Assembly (NCBI RefSeq): GCF_003816055.1
Contig: NZ_CP033906.1
Span: 3,782,001-3,846,000, forward strand
Length of the DNA: 64,000 bases
DNA from: Bacillus sp. FJAT-42376
GTDB lineage: Bacteria; Bacillota; Bacilli; Bacillales; Bacillaceae
Direction: 5' to 3'
Every line of letters starts with the position of its first letter. Position 1 is the stretch's first letter. A program made the translations under genes and the position numbers. The notes beneath the pieces were generated by a model, which saw nothing but the letters and a program-made list of their open reading frames with translations, did not search any database and had not been told where the DNA came from. Shown piece after piece: positions 8,410 through 19,278 of this stretch.

Positions 8410-8572
8410 GAGGGAGTCAGCAAATGCTTTCGGGAAGTCAGCAAATGCTTTCGGGAAGTCAGCAATTAATTGAAAAAAGTCAGCAATTAATTGAAAAAAA
8501 TCAGCAATTAATTGAAAAAAATCAGCAATTATTCTTTGCAAGTCAGCAATTATTCAAAGAAGTCCGCCTTTC
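8410..8572 (+). repeat. Short-motif array with strict 21-bp period
   Basis: The core RTCAGCAA begins at 8416, 8437, 8458, 8479, 8500, 8521 and 8542, every step exactly 21 bp, with a worn eighth unit near 8563. The rest of each unit changes by type: two units carry ATGCTTTCGGG, three carry TTAATTGAAAA, and two carry TTATTC plus other bases. Frames through it give spurious repetitive peptides. It lies between the secreted-protein gene and dinB. Confidence 0.9.
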
Positions 8573-8629
8573 ACCGCTCCGGTCTCCTTTAACTCAAGTC
8601 CTCTGCTTTAACCTGAATGAATAATCGGA

Positions 8630-9121
8630 TTATCCTTCGACAGCATCCGTTTGCCAGCTGTTTTGGAGCTTACGGATAAAAATGATCTGTCCGATGTGAT
8701 ATGCATTATGTGTTGCTGCATTTCCAAGTATCTCCCACCATTTCGCAGGTACCGGAAATCCATTTACTTCACTTTCAACCTTCTCTTCCGATAATAGAAC
8801 TTGCCATTTCAGCAAAACTTCCAAAAGACGCTCCTTTAAGTGGTTAAAGTTTTCATTTTCCGGAATGACAAAGCTCTTATTGTTATCACCTATAGATGGA
8901 ACAGCCTTAACATTTGATTTTTCATACCTTGTTTGCCATGTTTCGTTCCAGTAAAGCAGATGCTGAACAATTTCAGCAATGCTATTACAATCTTCGTTTG
9001 GCTTCCAAAACGCATCTTCTTCTGAAAGATTTGCAACCGAATCAAAAAATGGAAGATACCAGCTGGGATCATTAGCATTAGCTAATAATTGATCGGATAA
9101 TAAGGCTTTTGCATGGACCAT
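8630..9121 (-). CDS. DinB-family protein
   Basis: A 163-residue four-helix DinB/YfiT-like protein. Metal-binding histidines are visible in VQHLLYWNETW and in the C-terminal HNAYHIGQI motif. Family members act as thiol-dependent transferases or have unknown roles. ATG at 9121 is chosen because AGGAG lies about 10 nt upstream and the domain begins there; 20 more codons are open upstream. It is monocistronic and borders the accessory AT-rich stretch. Confidence 0.87.
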   Translation of the reverse strand: MVHAKALLSDQLLANANDPSWYLPFFDSVANLSEEDAFWKPNEDCNSIAEIVQHLLYWNETWQTRYEKSNVKAVPSIGDNNKSFVIPENENFNHLKERLLEVLLKWQVLLSEEKVESEVNGFPVPAKWWEILGNAATHNAYHIGQIIFIRKLQNSWQTDAVEG

Positions 9122-9400
9122 GCTTTTCACACTCCTGATAAAGGTTCTTGAATCCAAAAATATATATAAATCCAAAATCATTCGATCTTTAGCTACATCA
9201 CTAGTTCTCTTTAATAACGGCTTTCTCCTTCCTATGAAATGATGACATTAAGTCAGTTTGAAACTTACACTGATCATTTCGAGTTAGTTTCTTACCGCGT
9301 CTAATAAATATTAATGGCTTTAACCATACTCTATGTTCAACAAGTCTGATGCTTTTCTTGAGTAACATTCCGATGATAGTCATTTTCAGCAATGGCCCCC

Positions 9401-9497
9401 GAGCAGCGGGACATGGGAGACCCAGCAGGCGCAAAGAGGCAAGGAGGCTCACCTCCCGCCCAAAAATAAGGGAACACCTGCTAACTGCAATCAACAG
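9401..9497 (+). repeat. Degenerate partial copy of the GC-rich core repeat
   Basis: AGCAGCGGGACA, GGAGACCC, AAGGAGGCTCACC, CCCGCCC and the terminal AATCAACAG are kept in the usual order; the 5' part is missing. It is among the most decayed copies in the window. Confidence 0.7.
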
Positions 9498-9632
9498 ACA
9501 AGTTTAGCAGAGCTGAAAAATAAAAAGCACTTATCTAATTACAGATATGCACCCGATTGCAGAAAATATTGAAAGAAATTTCGAATAAAAAAAACATAGG
9601 GAGAATTGAATCTTCCTATGCTGTCATTTCTA

Positions 9633-9782
9633 TTATTTCTCTGTTTGTTTTTGCTTCTTTTTCAAATACTCCGCACGTATTTTTTCAAGTTGCTTTTTTT
9701 TATCAAATTTGGCAGGCGTGTTTTTTTCATGAAACTTTGTCACAGCTACCTGACTTTTGTGATCCAATTGATATTTCCCCAC
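9633..9782 (-). CDS. Small basic protein, unknown function (49 aa)
   Basis: This short frame reads GKYQLDHKSQVAVTKFHEKN and continues with a lysine/glutamate-rich helix ending KKKQKQTEK. The start is taken as GTG at 9782 because AGGTGA lies 5 nt upstream; another GTG at 9791 is in frame. The amphipathic, charged C-terminus and the ribosome site suggest a real gene rather than chance, although surrounding DNA is AT-rich and partly decayed. No family is recognised. Confidence 0.5.
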   Translation of the reverse strand: MGKYQLDHKSQVAVTKFHEKNTPAKFDKKKQLEKIRAEYLKKKQKQTEK

Positions 9783-9797
9783 TTTGTTCACCTACTT

Positions 9798-10433
9798 TTC
9801 TTATCTTTAAAGCGAATCTATTCACCAAATATAATATACCTTATTTTACTGAACTAAACCTTATCACTTTATTCATGTCTGCTAACTTTGCATATATCAG
9901 TAAAAACATTAGAAACTTAGTTTAATTCATCTTTTTTTTAAAATTTATCCAAGGTTATTATTCCTCCTAATGTAAGAGATTTGGCTAAGCCTTTAATTAA
10001 AGAAAACGAAATTTAAAAAGCAAAAAAAATTCGAGTTGGTGCAAAGTTGGCACGACACTGATTTACAAAAAAAAACCCTTGGTATATGACTAATATACGA
10101 AGGCTTCTTGTAATTTATCCGAAGGAGCCTTTCATCTCGACTATCATTTAACGAAAACAGTACCTTAGGACAACAAATCAATGTTTATGCGGTTTAGAGT
10201 ATATGATTGTTAAAGTTCTTTTTCATTTTTTCGGGAAAACGATATTAAATATGGTTTCATAAATAATAACAAAAGAGCACAGCGCGTATAAGTAGTGCTA
10301 CCAACACTCTTATACCTTCCGCCTACTCCGAATATATACCCTCAGATGTAGTTTATTACATTCCACTAAGGGTTTCTTCGCAACGGTTTGCTTACACAGG
10401 GCCGTTGCTTTTTTGTTTCCAATGGGAGACAAC
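9798..10433. other. AT-rich non-coding stretch
   Basis: About 640 bases without a supportable gene. It holds poly-A/T tracts, a weak hairpin near 10098-10132 (AAGGCTTCT with AGGAGCCTT) and, just before the pseudogene, a short GC-rich imperfect hairpin around 10383-10410. It looks like decayed accessory DNA. Confidence 0.5.
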
Positions 10434-11272
10434 ATGATGAAAAAACGTATCGATGTGATTGCTAATGAAGAAGCATTTTACAACCTTCCCTCTTTTACCG
10501 AGGTTGAGAATTTTAACCGTTCCATTCGCTAATATAGAGATACAATAAATGCAGCTGTTAAACGCTCAGATGTAAAAACTAGACTAATTGTATTGCTGGA
10601 ACTCCTGTACAAGCAAATCGGTGTGAGCTATATGTGCAAGAATACAATCGCCAAAAAGATGGAGCTTGCATACAAAACCGTTCAGCGTCTGGTAAAGAAA
10701 TTAGAAGACCTGGGCATGATCCGCCAGGTAGCCATGGAGAGAAAGAATGATATGCTGCAGACAGCTAATGCCATCATCATTCAACCTCTAAGAGAAGAAC
10801 TGTCCGACAAGACACCGGCCAATATGTCCGAGAAGTGTCCTACCAATAAAACAAATACTCTTCCCTTAAAACAATAGATTGATAATAAACGTAACAACGC
10901 CTCAATTTTAAATCATGTGGATATTGCTGTGGAATACCATTTTTCCAAATCTAGTTTTGTAGCCCCTTGGATACAGTAAAGTTTGCTAGCTTAAAAAGCT
11001 CATTTTTTTGAATACTGAGGTTATTCAGTAGTTTTGGAAAGTGGTAAGGCAGTGTAATCGAGTGATTGACTTCTGCAGAAATGAGAGAGCATTCATTCCT
11101 GCTCAGGAACTTCGTATTGGAATTATGGCTATTAAAGAATATGTTTTGAAGGTTAAGAAAGAAACTGAGATGAAAAAGGGGAAATTTGCTTATTTTAACG
11201 GCATTGTAAACAACTTTTGGACAAGCTTTACTTTGACCAAGATTTCACCCCGGCATATATAACATTGATCTG
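10434..11272 (+). pseudogene. Decayed helix-turn-helix replication/regulator-like gene
   Basis: The frame opens at ATG 10434 behind a GGGAG site and encodes KKRIDVIANEEAFYNLPSF. It meets a TAA at 10530 and continues in frame through an HTH region (NTIAKKMELAYKTVQRLVKK) to a TAG at 10875. Farther on, a block beginning FWKVVRQCNRVIDF is preceded in frame by a TAG at 11029. It then needs a +1 shift near 11216 to read LDKLYFDQDFTPAYI up to about 11272. The pieces look like one HTH protein broken by at least two nonsense codons and a frameshift. Its original role is unknown; such HTH proteins are often mobile-element associated. Confidence 0.65.
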
Positions 11273-11414
11273 ACAGCTGCTCTACTCTTTTGTTTACAAG
11301 CTGTTTAGCTGTTTAACTAATAAGATAAACTTATAAACTCCAATCGAATTAACCTAATTTTCCAGCAAATAAAAATGTGGTAGTCTAAAAATGATATGAA
11401 AGGGAGGAAAAAAC

Positions 11415-12380
11415 ATGAAAGCTATAATTCAAAATGAATTTGGTGATGCTAGTGTTCTTACCTACTCAGATGTTGATTTGCCTTTAATAGGGGAAAATGA
11501 AGTTTTGATAAAAGTGGCTTATACAAGTGTTAATTATGCAGATATAAAAAAACGTAATGGAAATAAAGGAAAAGGTAACTTTCCTTTAACCCTTGGATTG
11601 GATGTTTCAGGGACAATTGAAGAGGTTTCCCCTAAATCTAACTTTTCAAAAGGAGATCGGATTATAGCCTTCCCGAAATCTGGTTCCTATGCAGAGTATG
11701 TTGTAGCAAATGAGCAATTGGTATTTAAAATTCCAGATAATCTACCCTTTGAACAAGCCGCATCAATGCCAACAGTTTCTATTTTATCTTATATGCTTCT
11801 CTATGATATAGGCCAAGTAAAAAAAACGGATACGATTGTAATACATAGTGCAGCAGGAGGCGTAGGCTCAATGCTCGTACAATTAGCAAAATTAGCTGGG
11901 GTGCAAAAAATTATAGGTACTGTTGGGAATCCTAATAAAGAAAATTATGTAAAATCATTAGGAGCTAATATTGTCTGTACCTACGATACATTTGTTGAGG
12001 AAGTATTAAAGGAAACAAATAATTTTGGAGCTAATGTTATTTTTGATTCAGTTGCTGGGGATCTATCCGGTAAAAGTATTGAATGCTTAGGACTATATGG
12101 GACACTTGTTCAATTTGGCAATAGCAGTGGAAAAGCAGGTAACTTTAAAACCAGCGATGTCCATAGTAGTTGTAGAAACATTAAAGGTTTTAGCTTAGGA
12201 ACGACGAGGAAACACTGTCCAGAACGATTAGCACCTGTGGCAGAAAAAGTTTTAGAAATGTTTGCTTCTAAAAAATTGACACTTCCTATTGCTCGACTCT
12301 TTAATTTATCTGAAGTAAATCTTGCTCACCAATTAATTGAAAGCCGTAATTATGAAGGGAAAGTATTAATTAAAGTATAA
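11415..12380 (+). CDS. Zinc-type alcohol dehydrogenase-like / NADPH:quinone oxidoreductase family protein
   Basis: A 321-residue medium-chain dehydrogenase/reductase. The N-terminal GroES-like domain includes FPLTLGLDVSG, and a Rossmann domain shows AAGGVGSMLVQLAKLAG. The catalytic-zinc cysteine/histidine set is absent, which fits the quinone oxidoreductase branch that reduces quinones or enones with NADPH. GGGAGG lies upstream of the ATG. Codon use is clearly more A/T-rich than in the flanking suf genes, consistent with transfer. It stands alone between the decayed HTH gene and the suf terminator. Confidence 0.85.
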   Translation: MKAIIQNEFGDASVLTYSDVDLPLIGENEVLIKVAYTSVNYADIKKRNGNKGKGNFPLTLGLDVSGTIEEVSPKSNFSKGDRIIAFPKSGSYAEYVVANEQLVFKIPDNLPFEQAASMPTVSILSYMLLYDIGQVKKTDTIVIHSAAGGVGSMLVQLAKLAGVQKIIGTVGNPNKENYVKSLGANIVCTYDTFVEEVLKETNNFGANVIFDSVAGDLSGKSIECLGLYGTLVQFGNSSGKAGNFKTSDVHSSCRNIKGFSLGTTRKHCPERLAPVAEKVLEMFASKKLTLPIARLFNLSEVNLAHQLIESRNYEGKVLIKV

Positions 12381-12540
12381 AGGATAGAAGACCGCTAGGG
12401 CCTTGAACTATTTCCGTTTTGAAGGGTGTAACAACTAAATATTATGTAAATACCGTATCATACAGCATACTATTTTGCATTAGAATGGGTAAGCTTTTAT
12501 TGATTTATAAGGGCTTAATTGTAACTCCCATTCATATCGG

Positions 12541-12612
12541 ATCTTAATAGCAATTAATTAAGAAAGTACGCAATCAAAGTCAGTAATTAATTGAAAAAAC
12601 AGTAATCGATTG
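12541..12612. repeat. Degenerate AGCAATTAATT-type repeats
   Basis: Units resembling those of the 8.4-kb array (AGCAATTAATTAA, CGCAATCAAA, GTCAGTAATTAATTGAAAAA, CAGTAATCGATTG) follow one another at roughly 20-bp steps. They are too worn for a strict period. Confidence 0.5.
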
Positions 12613-12706
12613 ATTACCAAGGCCATATTTACACGTTCTGACAGATTTATTCTGCATTTAAGTTCTGTTTCTCCTATTTCAGCTTTGGAAATTAAATTCC
12701 AGACAT

Positions 12707-12737
12707 AAAAAACCCCCCGGTTTAATACCGGGGGTTC
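12707..12737 (-). terminator. Terminator of the suf operon
   Basis: The stem CCCCCGG-TTTAATA-CCGGGGG is preceded on the plus strand by an A-run, giving a U-tract for minus-strand transcripts directly after sufB. Confidence 0.9.
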
Positions 12738-12742
12738 ATTTA

Positions 12743-14140
12743 TTATCCGATGGAACCTTCCATCTCAAACTTGATCAGGCGGTTCATTTCAACGGCATAT
12801 TCCATTGGAAGTTCTTTTGTAAATGGCTCGATGAAGCCCATTACGATCATTTCTGTTGCTTCTTCTTCAGAAATACCGCGGCTCATGAGATAGAACAATT
12901 GCTCTTCCGATACTTTTGAAACTTTCGCTTCATGCTCCAATGAGATGTTGTCATTTAAGATCTCATTATAAGGAATTGTATCGGAGGTTGATTTGTTATC
13001 CATGATGAGTGTATCACACTCAATGTTGGAACGTGCGCCTTCAGCTTTACGGCCGAAGTGAACGATTCCGCGGTATGTTACTTTACCGCCTTGCTTGGAA
13101 ATAGACTTCGACACGATGGTAGAAGACGTATTCGGTGCAAGGTGAATCATTTTCGCACCTGCATCCTGGTGCTGGCCTTTTCCTGCAAGGGCAATGGAAA
13201 GAGTCATTCCGCGGGCGCCTTCGCCTTTTAGGACAACTGCCGGGTATTTCATTGTCAGCTTGGAGCCGATATTCCCGTCAATCCATTCCATTGTTGCCTG
13301 CGCGTCACATACCGCACGCTTCGTTACCAGGTTGAACACGTTGTTCGCCCAGTTTTGAATCGTTGTATAACGGCAGTAGCCGCCTTTTTTTACAATGATT
13401 TCAACAACGGCACTGTGAAGAGAGTTCGTTGTATAAACCGGAGCTGTACAGCCTTCTACGTAATGAACATGTGCACCTTCATCCACGATGATCAAAGTAC
13501 GTTCGAACTGCCCCATGTTCTCAGAGTTAATACGGAAGTATGCTTGAAGCGGAGTATCCACTTTCACGCCTTTTGGTACATAGATGAAGGATCCGCCGGA
13601 CCAAACCGCAGAGTTTAGCGCTGCGAACTTGTTGTCTGTCGGAGGAATCACTTTGCCCCAGTGCTCGCGGAAAATATCTTCATTTTCACGAAGTGCGCTG
13701 TCCGTGTCCTTGAACACGATACCCATGTCTTCCAAGTCTTCCTTCATGTTGTGATAAACTACTTCGGATTCGTACTGGGCAGAAACACCGGCAAGATATT
13801 TTTGCTCTGCTTCCGGAATTCCAAGTTTGTCAAACGTGCGTTTGATTTCTTCAGGAACTTCATCCCATGAACGCTCGGATTTTTCAGATGGTTTTACGTA
13901 GTACGTAATTTCATCAAAGTTTAAAGCATTCAAATCTCCGCCCCATTGAGGCATCGGCATATTATAAAAATGTTCAAGTGATTTCAAACGGAAATCGAGC
14001 ATCCACTGAGGCTCATTTTTCATGCGCGAAATTTCTTCTACGATTTCTTTCGTTAATCCGCGCTTTGAACGGAATATGGAGACGTCTTTATCAGAAAAGC
14101 CGTACTTGTAATCCCCAATATCAGGCATTTTTTTAGCCAT
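12743..14140 (-). CDS. sufB: Fe-S cluster assembly protein SufB
   Basis: A 465-residue scaffold subunit of the SUF system. With SufC and SufD it forms the complex on which Fe-S clusters are built in the cytosol. Hallmarks are the N-terminal YKYGFSDKD region, the parallel beta-helix core and the C-terminal [18 protein letters not shown] stretch shared with SufD. A conserved cysteine lies in [11 protein letters not shown]. The ATG has AAGGAGTG upstream. It is last in the sufC-D-S-U-B operon and is followed by a strong terminator. Confidence 0.97.
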   Translation of the reverse strand: MAKKMPDIGDYKYGFSDKDVSIFRSKRGLTKEIVEEISRMKNEPQWMLDFRLKSLEHFYNMPMPQWGGDLNALNFDEITYYVKPSEKSERSWDEVPEEIKRTFDKLGIPEAEQKYLAGVSAQYESEVVYHNMKEDLEDMGIVFKDTDSALRENEDIFREHWGKVIPPTDNKFAALNSAVWSGGSFIYVPKGVKVDTPLQAYFRINSENMGQFERTLIIVDEGAHVHYVEGCTAPVYTTNSLHSAVVEIIVKKGGYCRYTTIQNWANNVFNLVTKRAVCDAQATMEWIDGNIGSKLTMKYPAVVLKGEGARGMTLSIALAGKGQHQDAGAKMIHLAPNTSSTIVSKSISKQGGKVTYRGIVHFGRKAEGARSNIECDTLIMDNKSTSDTIPYNEILNDNISLEHEAKVSKVSEEQLFYLMSRGISEEEATEMIVMGFIEPFTKELPMEYAVEMNRLIKFEMEGSIG

Positions 14141-14177
14141 CCGTCTTCACTCCTTCTTTCAGATTTTATATTGACTG

Positions 14178-17123
<2,946 letters not shown>

Positions 17124-17141
17124 ATTGAGCCCTCCTAACGC

Positions 17142-17927
17142 TTACGCTTCTTGTCCGACAGTTTCGTCTTCAATCCCTAGCTCTTGCTTGATCCAATCAT
17201 AGCCTTCTGCTTCAAGGCGCTGAGCAAGCTCAGGTCCGCCGGATTTTACAATACGCCCCTGCATCATGACGTGAATGTGATCAGGTGTGATGTAGTTAAG
17301 GAGACGCTGATAGTGAGTGATGATCAGGCAGCCGAAATCGTCGCTGCGCATTTGGTTGATTCCTTTAGAAACGACTTTAAGTGCATCAATATCAAGACCG
17401 GAGTCAATCTCATCAAGGATGGCGATCTTCGGCTTGATCATCATAAGCTGAAGAATTTCATTGCGTTTTTTCTCTCCGCCCGAGAACCCTTCGTTCAGGT
17501 AGCGCTGCGCCATATCTGGATCCATTTCAAGAAACTCCATGTTCTCATCCATTTGGCGGATGAATTTCATAAGGGAGATTTCTTGTCCTTCTTCACGGCG
17601 TGCATTGATTGAAGAACGAAGGAAGTCTGCGTTTGTTACCCCGCTGATTTCACTTGGATACTGCATAGCAAGGAATAGCCCTGCGCGTGCGCGCTCGTCT
17701 ACTTCCATTTCAAGTACGTCTTCCCCGTCAAGCATAATGCTTCCTTTTGTTACTTCATATTTCGGGTGACCCATAATGGCTGAGGAAAGAGTTGATTTAC
17801 CCGTTCCGTTCGGTCCCATGATTGCATGGAATTCACCGCTTTTTATTTCAAGGTTAACACCTTTTAAAATCTCTTTCCCATCGATCTCAACGTGTAAATC
17901 CTTAATAGTTAATGTTGAACCTGACAT
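17142..17927 (-). CDS. sufC: Fe-S assembly ATPase SufC
   Basis: A 261-residue ABC-type ATPase that drives the SufBCD scaffold; it is soluble, not a transporter. Walker A is GPNGTGKST, the signature is FSGGEKKRNE, and Walker B is PKIAILDEIDSGLD. It is the first gene of the operon, with a leader of about 175 nt from a visible sigma-A promoter. A Fur/PerR-like palindrome lies in that leader. Confidence 0.97.
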   Translation of the reverse strand: MSGSTLTIKDLHVEIDGKEILKGVNLEIKSGEFHAIMGPNGTGKSTLSSAIMGHPKYEVTKGSIMLDGEDVLEMEVDERARAGLFLAMQYPSEISGVTNADFLRSSINARREEGQEISLMKFIRQMDENMEFLEMDPDMAQRYLNEGFSGGEKKRNEILQLMMIKPKIAILDEIDSGLDIDALKVVSKGINQMRSDDFGCLIITHYQRLLNYITPDHIHVMMQGRIVKSGGPELAQRLEAEGYDWIKQELGIEDETVGQEA

Positions 17928-18082
17928 GATACTACCTCCATCAATAACGGATTTTATGCGTAAAGAATTGCTGCAACCTCCTGCTGTGCCTGTTCCTGCA
18001 AAAACAAAAAAAGACCGAAAATGCAGAATCAGCTAAGGCAGCACAAGAGGTATCTGCTTTTCTTTCCTGCGGTTTAAAAACA

Positions 18083-18095
18083 AATGATTCTCATT
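18083..18095. promoter_or_regulatory. Fur/PerR-like palindrome in the suf leader
   Basis: AATGA-TTC-TCATT forms a perfect inverted repeat, and a second TTCTCATT copy follows at 18099. It sits just downstream of the predicted suf transcription start, where a repressor would act. It matches a Fur 7-1-7 box only partly, so the regulator is a guess. Confidence 0.4.
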
Positions 18096-18109
18096 TTATT
18101 CTCATTCTA

Positions 18110-18138
18110 ATCTTATAACAAATGAAATCTGAATACAA
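18110..18138 (-). promoter_or_regulatory. Predicted sigma-A promoter of the suf operon
   Basis: On the minus strand a TTGTAT -35 box and a TAAGAT -10 box (overlapping TATAAG) are separated by 17 bp. The start would fall near 18103, about 175 nt before sufC. Confidence 0.55.
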
Positions 18139-18271
18139 CCGTTTCACCGTCTGCCGATGATCCTGCAGCTCAGGCTGGTTTTAACATAATATTCTTTTGG
18201 CTGTCCAGACTATTATCATACCATTAATTCAATGGAATTACAGGAGAGTGTGCATGTAATGAAAACAGGAA

Positions 18272-18302
18272 AAAAGGCCGTCTGCAAACGGCCCTTTTTT
18301 CC
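18272..18302. terminator. Terminator after the small gene at 18309
   Basis: GGCCGT-CTGCAA-ACGGCC is flanked by A and T runs on both sides. It is placed to stop the minus-strand small gene and may act in both directions. Confidence 0.85.
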
Positions 18303-18308
18303 TCTTTA

Positions 18309-18503
18309 TTAATGATGTGCTTTCCTCTGATGGGCAGCTGCCATCCTCATACTTTCACGATAGCTTTTCTCACGTTTCTCTTCTACCATTAGACGATTAT
18401 CCAATTTACGGCCGTACTCTGCGTAGCTCATTCCATGGGATTTTTGCATCGCTTTTTCCATTTCTGCCGTATGTTGCAGTTCCAGCTTCTGCTGAGTAAG
18501 AAT
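18309..18503 (-). CDS. Small charged protein, unknown function, unusual start
   Basis: The frame encodes up to 65 residues ending in a highly charged, Arg/Lys/His-rich helix (GMSYAEYGRKLDNRLMVEEK, then MRMAAAHQRKAHH). An in-frame TGA closes it upstream. AAAGGA is well placed only for a non-standard ATT codon at 18503; the first ATG is at 18461 without a ribosome site (50 residues). Either an ATT start is used, or a base was lost after the nearby out-of-frame ATG at 18512. It has its own terminator. No family is recognised with confidence. Confidence 0.55.
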   Translation of the reverse strand: MLTQQKLELQHTAEMEKAMQKSHGMSYAEYGRKLDNRLMVEEKREKSYRESMRMAAAHQRKAHH

Positions 18504-18776
18504 AACGAATCATCCTTTCAAATTTTTCAACAGTTTAATTTTATCAAACTGCTGATTGATTTCAAATTGGCTGACGGACTGTAAACTGCTTTCAATCATT
18601 AGTTAGCCCCATTGCTGTGAATATAAACCTTAAATTGCAGTTATCCTTCCAAATGCTTCTGTTTCATGAATATTGAAAAGGCGTCCAGAGAATCATTTAA
18701 AAATGTCCGCTTCCTGTGTGACTTAGAGTTCATAAGCTGATTTCTGCTTCAATCTTTCTGGCGATAACTTCAAACG

Positions 18777-18816
18777 AAAACAGGGAACCGTTTAAAATGC
18801 GGTTCCCTGTTTTCCC
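18777..18816 (-). terminator. Terminator of yurZ
   Basis: A long perfect stem, AAAACAGGGAACCG with CGGTTCCCTGTTTT, lies just past the yurZ stop. Bases 18504-18776 hold no gene I can support. Confidence 0.85.
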
Positions 18817-18845
18817 GGATGGGGCTTTTTAGAGCCGCCTTCCGG

Positions 18846-19214
18846 TTATTGCTTTAGCTGATTCAATTCTGTCATGCATTCCTGTACGAGTGTTACAGCC
18901 TGACTCATAGCAGCCCCGCCCCCAAATGCAGCGGTCACTCCAACAGCTTCTAAAATTTCCTGTTCCGATGCTCCTTGGTCAAGACAGCCCTTCGTATGGT
19001 AAATGATGCAATATTCATCCTGTGAATAAAGACTGATTCCGAGAGCAATGAGCTGCTTGTCTTTTTGGGACAGCTCTCCTGCCTGGAAACAAGCTTCTGT
19101 AAATGCATTATACTGATGGGCAAGTTCCGGCATTTTCTGAGTAAACGCACCCAGCCCCATTTTATATTGATGAAGAGCCGCTTCCGTTGAGTTGCGTGGT
19201 TCCATATGTTCCAT
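18846..19214 (-). CDS. yurZ: YurZ, carboxymuconolactone decarboxylase/AhpD-like protein
   Basis: A protein of about 122 residues of the CMD/AhpD superfamily, an all-helical fold often with peroxidase-linked activity. The region [17 protein letters not shown] keeps the second cysteine, but the first position of the usual CxxC active site is different, so disulfide-based activity is doubtful. The start at 19214 is favoured by GGGAG upstream; five further codons are open above it. It follows the suf locus as in B. subtilis. Confidence 0.83.
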   Translation of the reverse strand: MEHMEPRNSTEAALHQYKMGLGAFTQKMPELAHQYNAFTEACFQAGELSQKDKQLIALGISLYSQDEYCIIYHTKGCLDQGASEQEILEAVGVTAAFGGGAAMSQAVTLVQECMTELNQLKQ

Positions 19215-19278
19215 TATTCCCACTCCCATTTGTAAAAGTCGGAATTAGTATGCCACCTTCAAAACCCAGTCATGCACA

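Noticed and set aside
8410..8572. CRISPR array
   Set aside because: Units are 21 bp with an 8-bp conserved part; there are no 25-40-bp repeats, no unique spacers of constant length and no cas genes.
8356..8624. Repetitive peptide frames over the 8.4-kb array, both strands
   Set aside because: The 21-bp period is a multiple of three, so any frame gives a 7-residue repeat. There is no start signal and codon pattern does not support coding.
9201..9494. 97-residue minus-strand frame
   Set aside because: Its N-terminal half is the antisense of a core repeat; the remainder has no recognisable family and no ribosome site.
18241..18310. Short plus-strand frame behind AGGAGA at 18244
   Set aside because: Its 17 or so codons run through the terminator hairpin; more likely chance.
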